From: Paenibacillus sp. Marseille-Q4541
Lineage (GTDB): Bacteria > Bacillota > Bacilli > Paenibacillales > Paenibacillaceae
Direction of reading: 5' to 3'
Length of the DNA stretch: 64,000 nucleotides
Assembly: GCF_018310695.1 (NCBI RefSeq)
Contig: NZ_JAGXCY010000007.1
Location: 1-64,000 of the forward strand
Shown in pieces: positions 1 to 8,796 of the stretch. Under the pieces are notes generated by a model. It was not told the origin of the DNA, made no database searches, and worked only from the letters and a program-made list of their open reading frames with translations. Position numbers and translations under genes: made by a program. Each line of letters begins with the position of its first letter. Position 1 is the stretch's first letter.

Positions 1-49
1 ACTTAACATTTTGTGCATAAGAAAGTAGATTGGAGGTGAGGCTGCCCGT

Positions 50-886
50 ATGAATGGTGGCTTGGTTCGTCTCAAAGAAGTCTATGAAACGCTTAATCCT
101 TCGGAACGCAAAATTGCAACTTACATCCTCCAGCACCCCGGAGAAATGATCGAGTTCTCCGTTGCTGAACTTGCTTCCAAGAGTGGAGCAAGTCAAGCAG
201 CCATTATTCGTTTGTGCAAAACGATCGGCTTCAAGGGGTACCAAGATTTGAAGCTGAAAGTGGCAGGTGATCTGCAGGGGCACAGCGACGAGGCAGGCTA
301 TCAGGAGATCAGACCGAATGACAGCGTATCAGCGATCATCCAGAATGTGTCTATCAATAATATCCAGTCTATTCGGGATACGCTGAAAATTATGGATGAG
401 GCGATGGTTGAGCGTGCTGCCTTTTTAATGGAAAAAGCAAGACGTATTTATTTTTTTGGCGTCGGTGCCTCCAATTTAATCGCGATGGATGCCCAGCAGA
501 AGTTTTTGAGGATTAACAAAACGAGTTTTTATTTCGCAGATCCTCACCAGCAACTGACAGCTGCCGTGACCATGACCAAAGAGGACGTCGCCGTATGTAT
601 TTCCTACTCGGGAGAGACAGAAGAGGTACTGCGCGTAGGTGAAATTGCAAGACAGCGAGAGGCAGAAGTAATCAGCTTGACGAAGTACGGACATTCGAAG
701 CTCAGTAAACTAGCAACGGTGCCCTTATTCACGTCTTCTACAGAGAATGAGATACGCAGCGGTGCCATGGGTTCCCGCATTACTCAGCTTAATCTGATTG
801 ATATTTTATACCTCTGTGTAGCCAGCAAGAATTACGAGCAATCCGTAAAATATCTGGAAGAGAGCAGAAGGGCCCTAAAAAGGTAG
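50..886 (+). CDS. RpiR/MurR-family transcriptional regulator (HTH + SIS)
   Basis: Predicted DNA-binding repressor or activator of 278 residues. The N-terminal ~77 residues form an RpiR-type helix-turn-helix, with motifs such as VAELASKSGASQAAIIRLCK. Residues ~125-250 form a SIS sugar-phosphate isomerase-like domain (GVGASNLIAMDAQQKF, ISYSGETEEVL), which in this family binds a phosphosugar effector. A strong ribosome site (GGAGGTGAG, 32-40) lies 9 nt before the ATG. It heads a sugar ABC operon followed by namZ-nagZ-anmK, so a MurR-like role sensing MurNAc-6-phosphate is the best inference. B. subtilis MurR is the nearest named model. The effector cannot be read from sequence. The promoter and a possible upstream murQ lie outside the window. 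Confidence 0.9.
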   Translation: MNGGLVRLKEVYETLNPSERKIATYILQHPGEMIEFSVAELASKSGASQAAIIRLCKTIGFKGYQDLKLKVAGDLQGHSDEAGYQEIRPNDSVSAIIQNVSINNIQSIRDTLKIMDEAMVERAAFLMEKARRIYFFGVGASNLIAMDAQQKFLRINKTSFYFADPHQQLTAAVTMTKEDVAVCISYSGETEEVLRVGEIARQREAEVISLTKYGHSKLSKLATVPLFTSSTENEIRSGAMGSRITQLNLIDILYLCVASKNYEQSVKYLEESRRALKR

Positions 887-938
887 AGAATCAAAATCTA
901 CGTTGTTCCTTGAAGGAACACGAGGGGAGATATTTTTC

Positions 939-2285
939 ATGAGAAAAACGTTAATTCTGCTGACTTCTATTCTAATGTTTGCCGCAACAGCTTGCAGCGG
1001 CGGGGGTGGAGGCAATTCTCAAAGTGCGGATGCCAAAGATACGGTTACGGTATGGACGTATCCTGTTCATAACAAATATGAAGACGATTTAAAAGATCTT
1101 CTCGCTGACTTTAAGAAAGATCATCCTAATATTACGGTCAAAACTGAAATGCTGACTTGGGCTGAGGGCCCTAAGAAATTCGATGTTGCCCTGAATACAG
1201 GAAATCCGCCAGATTTGTATTTCCACAGTGTGGATGGCAGTTATGTGGATTCAGGTCTAGCTATCCAGTTGGATGATTTTCTGACACCGGAAATCAAGGA
1301 TGACTACTATCCGGGGACGCTCGAACTGGGTCAAGTTCAAGGAAAACAATATGGACTTCCGATTTATCAGTATCAGTGGGGTTGGGGCGGTAACAAGAAG
1401 ATCCTAGATGATGCTGGTGTTGATTGGAAAAAGATTCAGCAAGAAGGCTGGACATGGGATGAATTCTTACAAATTGCGCCTAAGCTGATGGGCAAAGCAC
1501 CCGATGGTACGACACAGTATGCTTTTGTGACTGAAGGACAAACGATGGAAATCATGGAACTCCTCTCCCGTAACTACAACATGCCGGATGTCCTGAATGC
1601 GGAAGGTGAATTTCAGTGGAATGATGATCGAATTCTAGAAACACTCAAGTTTCTCGAGTCACTGCGCACGGAAGGATTTATGCCAAAAGAAACGGCAGCG
1701 ATTGCTCCAGCAAAACGGGTAGAAATGTTTTACGCTGGGCAGGCAGCCATTATTTCCAAAGCAATTCCTTACTACGACGTATTGATTAAGCAAAGAAATG
1801 CGGATATTGATGCCGGAACAGTACAAGGTGACAAAGTAGAGTTCGTATTACTGCCGGTTCCACATCATAAAGACGCACCGCAAAAATCAACAATGGGCGG
1901 CGAAGGTTATGTAGCCTTTAAACAAAAGAAAGACAAAGGTGAGCAGCATGCCAAAAATACATTCCTCGTTATGGAAGCTCTTAGCGGTGCCAAAGCAGGA
2001 AATTCAGCCAACGAGCTTGTCCTTCCTTTTGTAAGAAAATCGCAGGCTGAGTACTTTGAAGGTAAAGGTTTAGGTACAGAAGAAACCATTGCCGCAGCTA
2101 AAGTGATGGCTGAAAACATGGAGCAACCTGTAGTTCTGTCGCTGGATTCTGATCTTGCAGCTAAGCAGAAACAATTCAAAGAACAAGTCATGAAACCAAA
2201 TATTCAAGCCCTCTTTACAGGTGAGAAATCAGCAGAGGAAATTGCCGCTGAATTCAAAACTAAGGGAGAGCAAATGTTCAAGTAA
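939..2285 (+). CDS. Sugar ABC transporter substrate-binding lipoprotein (copy 1)
   Basis: Extracellular solute-binding protein of the carbohydrate ABC family, 448 residues, with a lipoprotein signal ending ATAC at Cys19. I chose the ATG at 939 because it has GGGGAGA upstream and begins the signal peptide; an earlier in-frame start at 903 would add 12 charged residues. The fold is typical, with motifs WTYPVH near the start and GGEGYVAF near the middle. It lies 17 nt after the stop of the RpiR gene plus its ribosome site, so they are probably one transcript. A close paralogue follows directly at 2331. The ligand is unknown; context suggests a cell-wall amino sugar or disaccharide. Confidence 0.9.
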   Translation: MRKTLILLTSILMFAATACSGGGGGNSQSADAKDTVTVWTYPVHNKYEDDLKDLLADFKKDHPNITVKTEMLTWAEGPKKFDVALNTGNPPDLYFHSVDGSYVDSGLAIQLDDFLTPEIKDDYYPGTLELGQVQGKQYGLPIYQYQWGWGGNKKILDDAGVDWKKIQQEGWTWDEFLQIAPKLMGKAPDGTTQYAFVTEGQTMEIMELLSRNYNMPDVLNAEGEFQWNDDRILETLKFLESLRTEGFMPKETAAIAPAKRVEMFYAGQAAIISKAIPYYDVLIKQRNADIDAGTVQGDKVEFVLLPVPHHKDAPQKSTMGGEGYVAFKQKKDKGEQHAKNTFLVMEALSGAKAGNSANELVLPFVRKSQAEYFEGKGLGTEETIAAAKVMAENMEQPVVLSLDSDLAAKQKQFKEQVMKPNIQALFTGEKSAEEIAAEFKTKGEQMFK

Positions 2286-2330
2286 AGTACAGCTAAACCA
2301 AATCATGCAGTACCAAAGGAGAATCGGGAT

Positions 2331-3683
2331 ATGAAGAAACCACTAACGCTCATGCTCGCCATGATGATGCTCATCGTTACGGCGTGTGGTGGAGGAACTT
2401 CCGGAGACGGCGGAGCACATAGTGCAGATGCAAAAGATACCGTTGTGGTATGGACATACCCTGTTCACGGAACGTATGAAGATGATTTGAAGGAGCTCAT
2501 TGCTGATTTTAATCAGGACCATCCCAATATTACAGTCAAATATGAAATGCTGTCCTGGGCTGAGGGACCGAAAAAATTTGATGTGGCACTAAACACCGGG
2601 AATCCGCCAGATCTCTACTTTCATGCGGTAGATGGTGCTTATGTCAAAACAGGGCTTGCCTTAGAGCTGGACTCGTATATTACCCAGGAAATGAAAGATG
2701 ACTTTGTACCAGGTACCTTGGAGCTCGGTCAGATTCAAGGGAAACAATACGGTCTGCCTCTCTATCAAAGTCAGTGGACTTGGGGTGGGAATAAGCGGAT
2801 TCTAGAAGAAGTGGGCATCGACTATAAGAAGATCCAAGAAGAGGGCTGGACCTGGAGTGAATTTACGGAAGCGGCTGCCAAACTAACGGGGACAGCTCCA
2901 GATGGTTCCAAGCAGTATGCTCTCGTTACCGATGGTACTTCTCTTGATTTTATTGAAATGATTGCTAACAACAATGGAATGCCTGATGTTCTGAACGACA
3001 AGGGAGAATTCCAGTGGGGTGACGATCGCATTTTAGACACCTTGAAATTCATCAAAAACCTCATTGATCAAGGCTACATGCCTAAAGAAACTGCGGCAAT
3101 TGCTCCTGCTAAACGAACAGAGATGTTCTATGCTGAGCAGACCGCAATCCTCTCCAAAGCACTTCCCTACTACGATGTCATGATTCAAAACCGGAACAAA
3201 GATATTGATGCAGGAACCATTCAAGCAGAAAAAGTAGAATTTGTACTGCTGCCAGCTCCTTATCATGATAACGCCAAGCCAAGAACAACGATGGGTGGCG
3301 AGGGTTATGTAGCTTTTAAACAGAAGAAAGATAAGGGAGAACAGCATGCAAAAAACACCTTCCTTGTCATGGAGGCACTGAGCGGTGCTAAAGGCGGAAA
3401 CTCAGCTAATCAGCTCGTATTGCCATTCGTTCGTAAATCCCAGCAGGAATATTTCAAGGATAAAGGTGTTGGGAGTCAAGAGACAATTGATGCAGCAAAA
3501 AAACTGGCTGAAAATCTAGATGTTCCCGTCACGCTTACGCTGGATGTTGATAAAGCTGCTCAGCTCAAACAGTACAAGGAGCAAGTGGTGAAACCGAATA
3601 TGCAGGCACTCTACTCGGGTGAGAAGACGCCAGAGCAGATTGCCGAAGATTTTAAAGTCAAAGCAGAGCAGATGTTTAAATAA
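2331..3683 (+). CDS. Sugar ABC transporter substrate-binding lipoprotein (copy 2)
   Basis: Tandem paralogue of the preceding gene, 450 residues, with the lipobox Cys also at position 19. Aligned by eye, the two proteins match over most of their length; the central stretch from GGEGYVAFKQKKDKG through MEALSGAK is identical. They differ most in the signal peptide and around residues 190-215 (GQTMEIMELLSRN versus GTSLDFIEMIANN). This suggests duplication followed by change in part of the binding cleft, with possible gene conversion elsewhere. RBS AAAGGAGAA lies 9 nt before the ATG. Two binding proteins served by one permease pair would allow two related ligands. The ligand is not known from sequence. 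Confidence 0.9.
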   Translation: MKKPLTLMLAMMMLIVTACGGGTSGDGGAHSADAKDTVVVWTYPVHGTYEDDLKELIADFNQDHPNITVKYEMLSWAEGPKKFDVALNTGNPPDLYFHAVDGAYVKTGLALELDSYITQEMKDDFVPGTLELGQIQGKQYGLPLYQSQWTWGGNKRILEEVGIDYKKIQEEGWTWSEFTEAAAKLTGTAPDGSKQYALVTDGTSLDFIEMIANNNGMPDVLNDKGEFQWGDDRILDTLKFIKNLIDQGYMPKETAAIAPAKRTEMFYAEQTAILSKALPYYDVMIQNRNKDIDAGTIQAEKVEFVLLPAPYHDNAKPRTTMGGEGYVAFKQKKDKGEQHAKNTFLVMEALSGAKGGNSANQLVLPFVRKSQQEYFKDKGVGSQETIDAAKKLAENLDVPVTLTLDVDKAAQLKQYKEQVVKPNMQALYSGEKTPEQIAEDFKVKAEQMFK

Positions 3684-3701
3684 TGTCTCTTAGAAAAGCC
3701 G

Positions 3702-3746
3702 GGCGAACAGGAAAAAATATCATCTTGATGATCCCTCTTGTTCGCC
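3702..3746 (+). terminator. Hairpin between binding protein and permease genes
   Basis: GGCGAACA at the left pairs with TGTTCGCC at the right across a ~30-nt loop that itself contains ATCATC/GATGAT. It is followed by a broken T-rich run (AGGTCTCTTCTTTT). It may be a partial terminator or an mRNA-stabilising 3' hairpin that keeps the binding proteins more abundant than the permeases. Confidence 0.6.
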
Positions 3747-3817
3747 AGGTCTCTTCTTTTACCCAATAAACATACGCAGTTCATGATGTTCCTAACAACA
3801 GATAGGGGTGAACAACG

Positions 3818-4735
3818 ATGCAGACAGCGCTTGCGCCGAAACGGGCGCCTTCTTCCGGTCCAGGACGCTTTTTCAAAGAATATGGCTGGGCCTATCTTTT
3901 TATTTTTGCACCAGTCCTGTTGTTCCTTATCTTTACACTTTATCCTGTAGGCAGCGCCTTTGTGATGAGTTTTCAGGAGTATGATGTTATCCAGTCCAGC
4001 TGGGTTGGAGTTGATAATTACAGTAGGTTATTTCAGGACACGATTTTCTGGAAATCGATGCGGAACACACTTCTTTTCACATTAGGAACGGTTCCTATCA
4101 ACATCCTGATTACGTTTGTACTCTCTGTGCTAATCTTTCAGATGAAAACAAAGTGGCAAACGTTCTTCAAGGCGACGCTGTATTTACCAGCCGTTGCTTC
4201 CGGTGTGACCATCTCCGTTGTATGGCTCGCCATCTTTGACCCGACGGGGTCTGGTCTTCTTAACCGCTTTATTGGTTTGTTTGGCCTCGATCCGGTTATC
4301 TGGCTAGGCCAGTCCAGCACCGCATTATTTTCGCTTATTCTGATGAGCTGGCTCGGATCGCACGGGGCAGGCATTATTTTGTACATGGCTGCTTTAGGTG
4401 GAGTTCCCAAATCACTCTATGAAGCCGCAGATATTGATCACGCAAGTGCATGGACCAAATTTACCCGGATCACGTGGCCTCTTTTGAAACCCACCACACT
4501 TTATTTGCTCGTTACTGGGGTTATTGGTTCATTCCAGGTGTTTATCTCGGTTTATCTTATGACGCAGGGTGGACCAAACTTTGCAACGACGACGATTGCC
4601 TACCTCATCTATCAAACAGCCTTTACATTCTATGAATTTGGTCTGGCGTCCGCACAATCATTTATTCTTGCCATTATTATTGTGGTCATTTCTGTAGTGC
4701 AATTTAAATACTTCTCAAGTGATGTTGAATACTAG
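3818..4735 (+). CDS. Sugar ABC transporter permease, MalF/UgpA type
   Basis: Inner-membrane permease of 305 residues with six predicted transmembrane helices, the first near residues 25-50 (YLFIFAPVLLFLIFTLYPVG). The cytoplasmic EAA loop is present (YEAADIDHASAWTKFTRITW), which contacts the ATPase. RBS AGGGGTG precedes the ATG by ~7 nt. It lies 134 nt after binding protein 2, separated by a hairpin, and is followed within 32 nt by its MalG-type partner. Together with the ATPase at 5622 they make a complete importer. The substrate is inferred only from the neighbouring namZ-nagZ-anmK genes. Confidence 0.93.
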   Translation: MQTALAPKRAPSSGPGRFFKEYGWAYLFIFAPVLLFLIFTLYPVGSAFVMSFQEYDVIQSSWVGVDNYSRLFQDTIFWKSMRNTLLFTLGTVPINILITFVLSVLIFQMKTKWQTFFKATLYLPAVASGVTISVVWLAIFDPTGSGLLNRFIGLFGLDPVIWLGQSSTALFSLILMSWLGSHGAGIILYMAALGGVPKSLYEAADIDHASAWTKFTRITWPLLKPTTLYLLVTGVIGSFQVFISVYLMTQGGPNFATTTIAYLIYQTAFTFYEFGLASAQSFILAIIIVVISVVQFKYFSSDVEY

Positions 4736-4766
4736 ACGGCAGCCAAGAGGGAGGTGCTACCCGTAG

Positions 4767-5600
4767 ATGGATACGAAAAAAAGATCAATTCTGCTCATTC
4801 TCGCCGCCGTTATTATTTTGCTGTGGGCCATTGTGACGGTTATTCCTTTGTACTGGATGCTCGTTGGTTCAGTTCAGGATACGAAAGTATCAGCTACATT
4901 TCGTCCGCAGATGATTCCGGAAGTCGTTTCAATGACACCTTATGAAAGGTTTTTTGGTAAAACGGATGCCTGGCGATGGTTATGGAACTCCTTTTTTATC
5001 GCAGCGGTAACGACTATTACGAATGTGTTCTTTGCCTCACTTGCAGGTTATGCCTTTGCCAAGCTGAAGTTCCCTGGGAACAAGGCGATTTTCTGGGTAC
5101 TGCTGAGCACGATGATGATTCCCGCACAGGTGACACTCATTCCGCTTTATGTACTTATGGTCAATGTGTTTAACATAGGGGATACCTATACAGCGATTAT
5201 TTTACCGATGGCCGTTAGTGTAGGGAATATATTTTTAATGAAGCAATACATGTCTTCTCTTCCGACCTCACTCATTCATGCCGCTCGTATTGATGCCTGC
5301 AGTGAGTTTGGGATCTTTTGGAAGGTCATACTTCCGATGGCTAAACCAGGACTTGCTGTCCTTGCTATTTTTAGCTTTGTTGCCTCTTGGAACGAATTTT
5401 TCTGGCCATTCTTGATTACCAATTCAAACGAGATGCGGACCATACAGGTGGGACTGGCTTCCTTTGTATTCGGTGACGCTTCCGATTTTGCCGCGATGAT
5501 GGCGGGGGCTACCGTTGGTGCACTCCCGATGATTATTTTGTTCTTCTCCCTGCAGCGTTACTTCCTGCAAGGCATTACCATTGGAGCCGTTAAAGGCTGA
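4767..5600 (+). CDS. Sugar ABC transporter permease, MalG/UgpE type
   Basis: Second permease subunit, 277 residues, with six predicted membrane segments beginning near residue 8 (ILLILAAVIILLWAIVTVIP). The EAA loop reads IHAARIDACSEFGIFWKVIL, and the C terminus QGITIGAVKG is typical of MalG-type proteins. RBS GGGAGGTG lies upstream. It forms the heterodimeric channel with the protein encoded at 3818-4735. The next gene, the ATPase, starts 21 nt downstream, so the genes are probably co-transcribed. Confidence 0.93.
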   Translation: MDTKKRSILLILAAVIILLWAIVTVIPLYWMLVGSVQDTKVSATFRPQMIPEVVSMTPYERFFGKTDAWRWLWNSFFIAAVTTITNVFFASLAGYAFAKLKFPGNKAIFWVLLSTMMIPAQVTLIPLYVLMVNVFNIGDTYTAIILPMAVSVGNIFLMKQYMSSLPTSLIHAARIDACSEFGIFWKVILPMAKPGLAVLAIFSFVASWNEFFWPFLITNSNEMRTIQVGLASFVFGDASDFAAMMAGATVGALPMIILFFSLQRYFLQGITIGAVKG

Positions 5601-5621
5601 TGACATGAAGGAGGAATTCCT

Positions 5622-6728
5622 ATGGCACGCGTAGAGTTTCGACAAGTGCGTAAGCAATTTACAGATGATAAAAAAGGAACTTTTACCGCGGTGGCGGGCT
5701 CTGATTTTGTCATTGAAGACCAGGAGTTTGTCGTGTTTGTCGGTCCTTCCGGCTGCGGTAAAACAACGTCGCTTCGCATGATTGCAGGCCTTGAAAAACA
5801 GACCGATGGAGACATTCTGATCGGAGATCGGGTAGTAAACAATCTACATCCCAAGGATCGGGATATTGCGATGGTGTTTCAGGATTACGCACTGTACCCG
5901 CATATGACTATTCGTGAAAATCTCTCATTTGGACTTCGGAATCTGAAGAAAGATAAGCAGTTTATTGATCAGCAAGTTGAAAATGCGGCTTCCATTCTGG
6001 GGCTTACCCATATGCTTGAAAGAAAACCTCGTGAACTTTCGGGGGGACAAAGACAGCGTGTTGCAGTAGGTCGTGCCATTGTACGTGACCCGCAAGTGTT
6101 CCTGTTTGATGAGCCGCTTTCTAACCTTGATGCCAAGCTGCGCATTCAGATGCGAGTAGAGCTAAGTGAGCTCCACAAAAGACTCGGAGCGACCATCGTA
6201 TATGTAACTCATGATCAGGTAGAAGCAATGACGCTTGGTGAGCGTATCGTCGTTATGAACAACGGCGTCATCCAGCAAGTTGATTCACCTACCGAACTTT
6301 ATGCGAATCCCCAAAACATGTTTGTTGCCGGTTTTATCGGTTCCCCAGCAATGAATTTTATGGATGCGACGGTAAAAGGAAATCAGGTTGCGGTAGAAGG
6401 TGCCTCCTTTACCCTTTCAGATGGAGTAGCTGCTGGTCTTTCCGGTTATCAGGGCCAAAAAGTGATTCTCGGCATACGTCCTGAGCATATTTATGGAGAA
6501 GATTTGGCCCCAGTGCTTGAAAGCCCGCATAAACTTGCTGTGAAAGTAGAAGTGGTCGAGCACTTGGGCTCGGAGAACTTGGTGTATTTTCATGTTGGTA
6601 GTCGAATGATTACAGCGAAGGTGAATCCGGAGACGATTGCATACAGTGGTCAGCCTAAAACTTTCTTATTAGATCTTAGAAAAGCCCACTTTTTTGACCC
6701 TGAGACAGAAGAGCGAATCCGCCTATAA
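5622..6728 (+). CDS. ABC transporter ATPase, MsmX/UgpC type
   Basis: Cytoplasmic ATPase of 368 residues that powers carbohydrate import. Walker A is GPSGCGKTT (~residue 40), the signature is [14 protein letters not shown], Walker B is [12 protein letters not shown], and the switch histidine is in [10 protein letters not shown]. The C-terminal ~130 residues form the OB-like regulatory domain (RPEHIY motif) of the MalK/MsmX group. RBS AAGGAGGAA precedes the ATG. B. subtilis commonly shares one MsmX among many importers, so having the ATPase inside this operon makes the transporter self-contained. It may also serve the ATPase-less sugar importer at 20102-23285. Confidence 0.93.
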   Translation: MARVEFRQVRKQFTDDKKGTFTAVAGSDFVIEDQEFVVFVGPSGCGKTTSLRMIAGLEKQTDGDILIGDRVVNNLHPKDRDIAMVFQDYALYPHMTIRENLSFGLRNLKKDKQFIDQQVENAASILGLTHMLERKPRELSGGQRQRVAVGRAIVRDPQVFLFDEPLSNLDAKLRIQMRVELSELHKRLGATIVYVTHDQVEAMTLGERIVVMNNGVIQQVDSPTELYANPQNMFVAGFIGSPAMNFMDATVKGNQVAVEGASFTLSDGVAAGLSGYQGQKVILGIRPEHIYGEDLAPVLESPHKLAVKVEVVEHLGSENLVYFHVGSRMITAKVNPETIAYSGQPKTFLLDLRKAHFFDPETEERIRL

Positions 6729-6752
6729 GGCACTTTAAGGAGTGATGAAGCG

Positions 6753-7466
6753 ATGCGAAAGTTAAATGAAGTCCTGGTGAAGACAGGTGCAGAGGTCTAC
6801 CGCGAGATCGTTCCGGTGGCTTTGTACAGCCTGATTAGCTCACTAATCCTGCTTCCTGCCATTCTGTTACTGCCACTTACGGTAAGTCTGATTGTCGTAC
6901 CGTTCGTTTACATGCCACTGTTCTTTGGCGTACTTCATGTATTTCATCATAAACTGGAACGGAGAAGCAGAAGGTCAGGAATGCGTGATTTGCTGGAGGG
7001 AGCAAAAAAAGGCTACTTTGCCGCGGTGATCATGGGACTATTCGTATCGCTGCTTGTCATCATTCTGTGGTCTACATGGTGGTATTACGGAAGCAAAGAG
7101 GGCATGTTCTATACGGTAATAGCCTTATTTCAAACGTACTTTGTCATCATGGCCTTCATCTCCCAGTTCCACACCTTCCAGTTGATTCTGCAAAAAGAAA
7201 TGGGCATCTTCCGCGCCATGGGTGAAAGTGCCAAACTGCTATTTCGTTATCCGGGATATACGGTGGGTGCATTTTTTCAGGCTGCCTTGCTAAGTTTATT
7301 GCTTGCTCTAACAGCTGTAGGTTTCTTCGTTCTCTTTAACGGCATGATGGGCGTGTACCTGAACAAAATAACTGCAAATGTGCTCCAAGAAGATGAGCAG
7401 CCAGTAAATGACGAGTGGGATGAAGGACATTTTGGAACAAAGCATAGCGTTTCTTCTATGAAATAA
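6753..7466 (+). CDS. DUF624/YesL-like integral membrane protein (tentative)
   Basis: Membrane protein of 237 residues with about six hydrophobic segments (roughly 23-45, 46-65, 90-112, 122-145, 170-195 and 200 onward) and an acidic C-terminal tail. Size, topology and position just after a sugar ABC operon resemble the DUF624/YesL family, often found beside such transporters in Bacillus and Paenibacillus; the assignment is tentative. RBS AAGGAGTGATG precedes the ATG. It is the last gene of the first transcription unit, followed by a clear terminator. The molecular function of the family is unknown to me. Confidence 0.65.
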   Translation: MRKLNEVLVKTGAEVYREIVPVALYSLISSLILLPAILLLPLTVSLIVVPFVYMPLFFGVLHVFHHKLERRSRRSGMRDLLEGAKKGYFAAVIMGLFVSLLVIILWSTWWYYGSKEGMFYTVIALFQTYFVIMAFISQFHTFQLILQKEMGIFRAMGESAKLLFRYPGYTVGAFFQAALLSLLLALTAVGFFVLFNGMMGVYLNKITANVLQEDEQPVNDEWDEGHFGTKHSVSSMK

Positions 7467-7515
7467 CGAGAGCGGAAGCAGCACAGTTGTTTCATAATCT
7501 GCTTCAAAAATAAAG

Positions 7516-7552
7516 AAAGAGCGCAGGTATGAAATTACCTGCGCTTCTTTTA
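7516..7552 (+). terminator. Rho-independent terminator after the ABC operon
   Basis: GCGCAGGTA (7521-7529) pairs perfectly with TACCTGCGC (7536-7544) around a 6-nt loop, followed by TTCTTTT. It separates the importer unit from namZ-nagZ-anmK, which therefore needs its own promoter in 7553-7600. Confidence 0.9.
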
Positions 7553-7619
7553 TTCAAATTCTGTTTCATTCTCGGTAGAGCGGCTAGTTTGTTACCTCAT
7601 ATAGAAGGAGGACGTAACC

Positions 7620-8792
7620 ATGACAGTAAAAGTACGTACAGGAGCAGATCTGATACAAGATCTGGATCATCCATTTCTAAGAGGCAAGCGGGTTGGTCTA
7701 GTCACTAACCCGACTGGTATTACTTCGGATTTCCGAACAACGATTGAGGTATGTTCCCATCTTCCGCACAGTAAGCTGACAGCCCTCTTTGCAGGGGAAC
7801 ACGGACTATACGGAGAGCGGCAAGCTGGGGTTTTTTTTGAAGATGAGTTTCATTCAGAACTGAATATCCCTGTATTTAGTCTCTATGGGAAGCATAAAAG
7901 GCCAACGGCGGAGATGCTTGCTCACGTAGATACAATTATTTTTGATATGCAGGATATTGGTATCCGTTTCTATACCTATTTGTCCACTCTTTTCTATATA
8001 ATGGAATCATGTGCTGCGAGTGGGAAAGCGCTCTTAGTTCTTGACCGTGTGAACCCCCTTGGCGGAGAACAGGTAGAAGGTGGATTACTGCAGGAAGGGT
8101 ATGAGTCTTTTGTAGGTGCATGGTATATGCCAATACGTACGGGAATGACGATAGGTGAAATCGCCTTGATGAGAAATCAGGAAGAGCGAATGCATTGCGA
8201 TTTGGATGTGGTGAAGCTTGCGGGATGGACCCGAGGCATGGAATTTACCGAAACGGGTCTTCCTTGGATGATACCATCTCCCAATATGCCAACACCGGAT
8301 GCGGTCCGTGTTTATGCAGGGACGTGTCTCTTCGAAGGGACAAATCTCTCGGAAGGACGGGGAACGACACGTCCCTTTGAGTGGATTGGTGCTCCTTGGA
8401 TCGATGGAAAAAGGCTAGCTGATCAATTGAACAGTAGGTGCCTTCCTGGCGTTCATTTTCACCCGGTATACATAACACCGATGTTTTCTAAACATCAAGG
8501 TACGTTGTGCGGAGGAGTACGTCTTTTTGTAACAGATCCGCTCTGGTATCGGTCTGTGGAGACGGGGCTTGTCTTGTTGCATGAGGTGATCAACCACTGC
8601 CCGGAAAAGTTCGAATGGCTTGCTCCGCCAGAAGGAAGAACGAGATGTTTTATAGATTTGCTTACAGGCGGGGAAGAAGTTAGAAGTGTTGTGGCAAATC
8701 AGGCAGGACTCTCGCAAATCATGAAGAAGTGGAAGCAGGATGAAAGTGCTTGGAAACAACGACGTAAACCTTATCTATTATATGGGAGATGA
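7620..8792 (+). CDS. namZ: Exo-beta-N-acetylmuramidase NamZ (DUF1343, YbbC family)
   Basis: Protein of 390 residues of the DUF1343 family, whose B. subtilis member NamZ (YbbC) removes MurNAc from the non-reducing end of peptidoglycan fragments. Visible family motifs are GLVTNPTGI, GEHGLYGERQAG, FDMQDIGIRFYTYLSTL, LDRVNPLGG, SPNMPTPD and the glycine-rich FEGTNLSEGRGTTRPFEW. RBS AGAAGGAGGA precedes the ATG. There is no signal peptide (start MTVKVRTGADLI), so a cytoplasmic enzyme acting on imported sugars is inferred, unlike the exported B. subtilis enzyme. nagZ starts 4 nt after its stop, so the pair is translationally coupled. Confidence 0.9.
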   Translation: MTVKVRTGADLIQDLDHPFLRGKRVGLVTNPTGITSDFRTTIEVCSHLPHSKLTALFAGEHGLYGERQAGVFFEDEFHSELNIPVFSLYGKHKRPTAEMLAHVDTIIFDMQDIGIRFYTYLSTLFYIMESCAASGKALLVLDRVNPLGGEQVEGGLLQEGYESFVGAWYMPIRTGMTIGEIALMRNQEERMHCDLDVVKLAGWTRGMEFTETGLPWMIPSPNMPTPDAVRVYAGTCLFEGTNLSEGRGTTRPFEWIGAPWIDGKRLADQLNSRCLPGVHFHPVYITPMFSKHQGTLCGGVRLFVTDPLWYRSVETGLVLLHEVINHCPEKFEWLAPPEGRTRCFIDLLTGGEEVRSVVANQAGLSQIMKKWKQDESAWKQRRKPYLLYGR

Positions 8793-8796
8793 AGAC

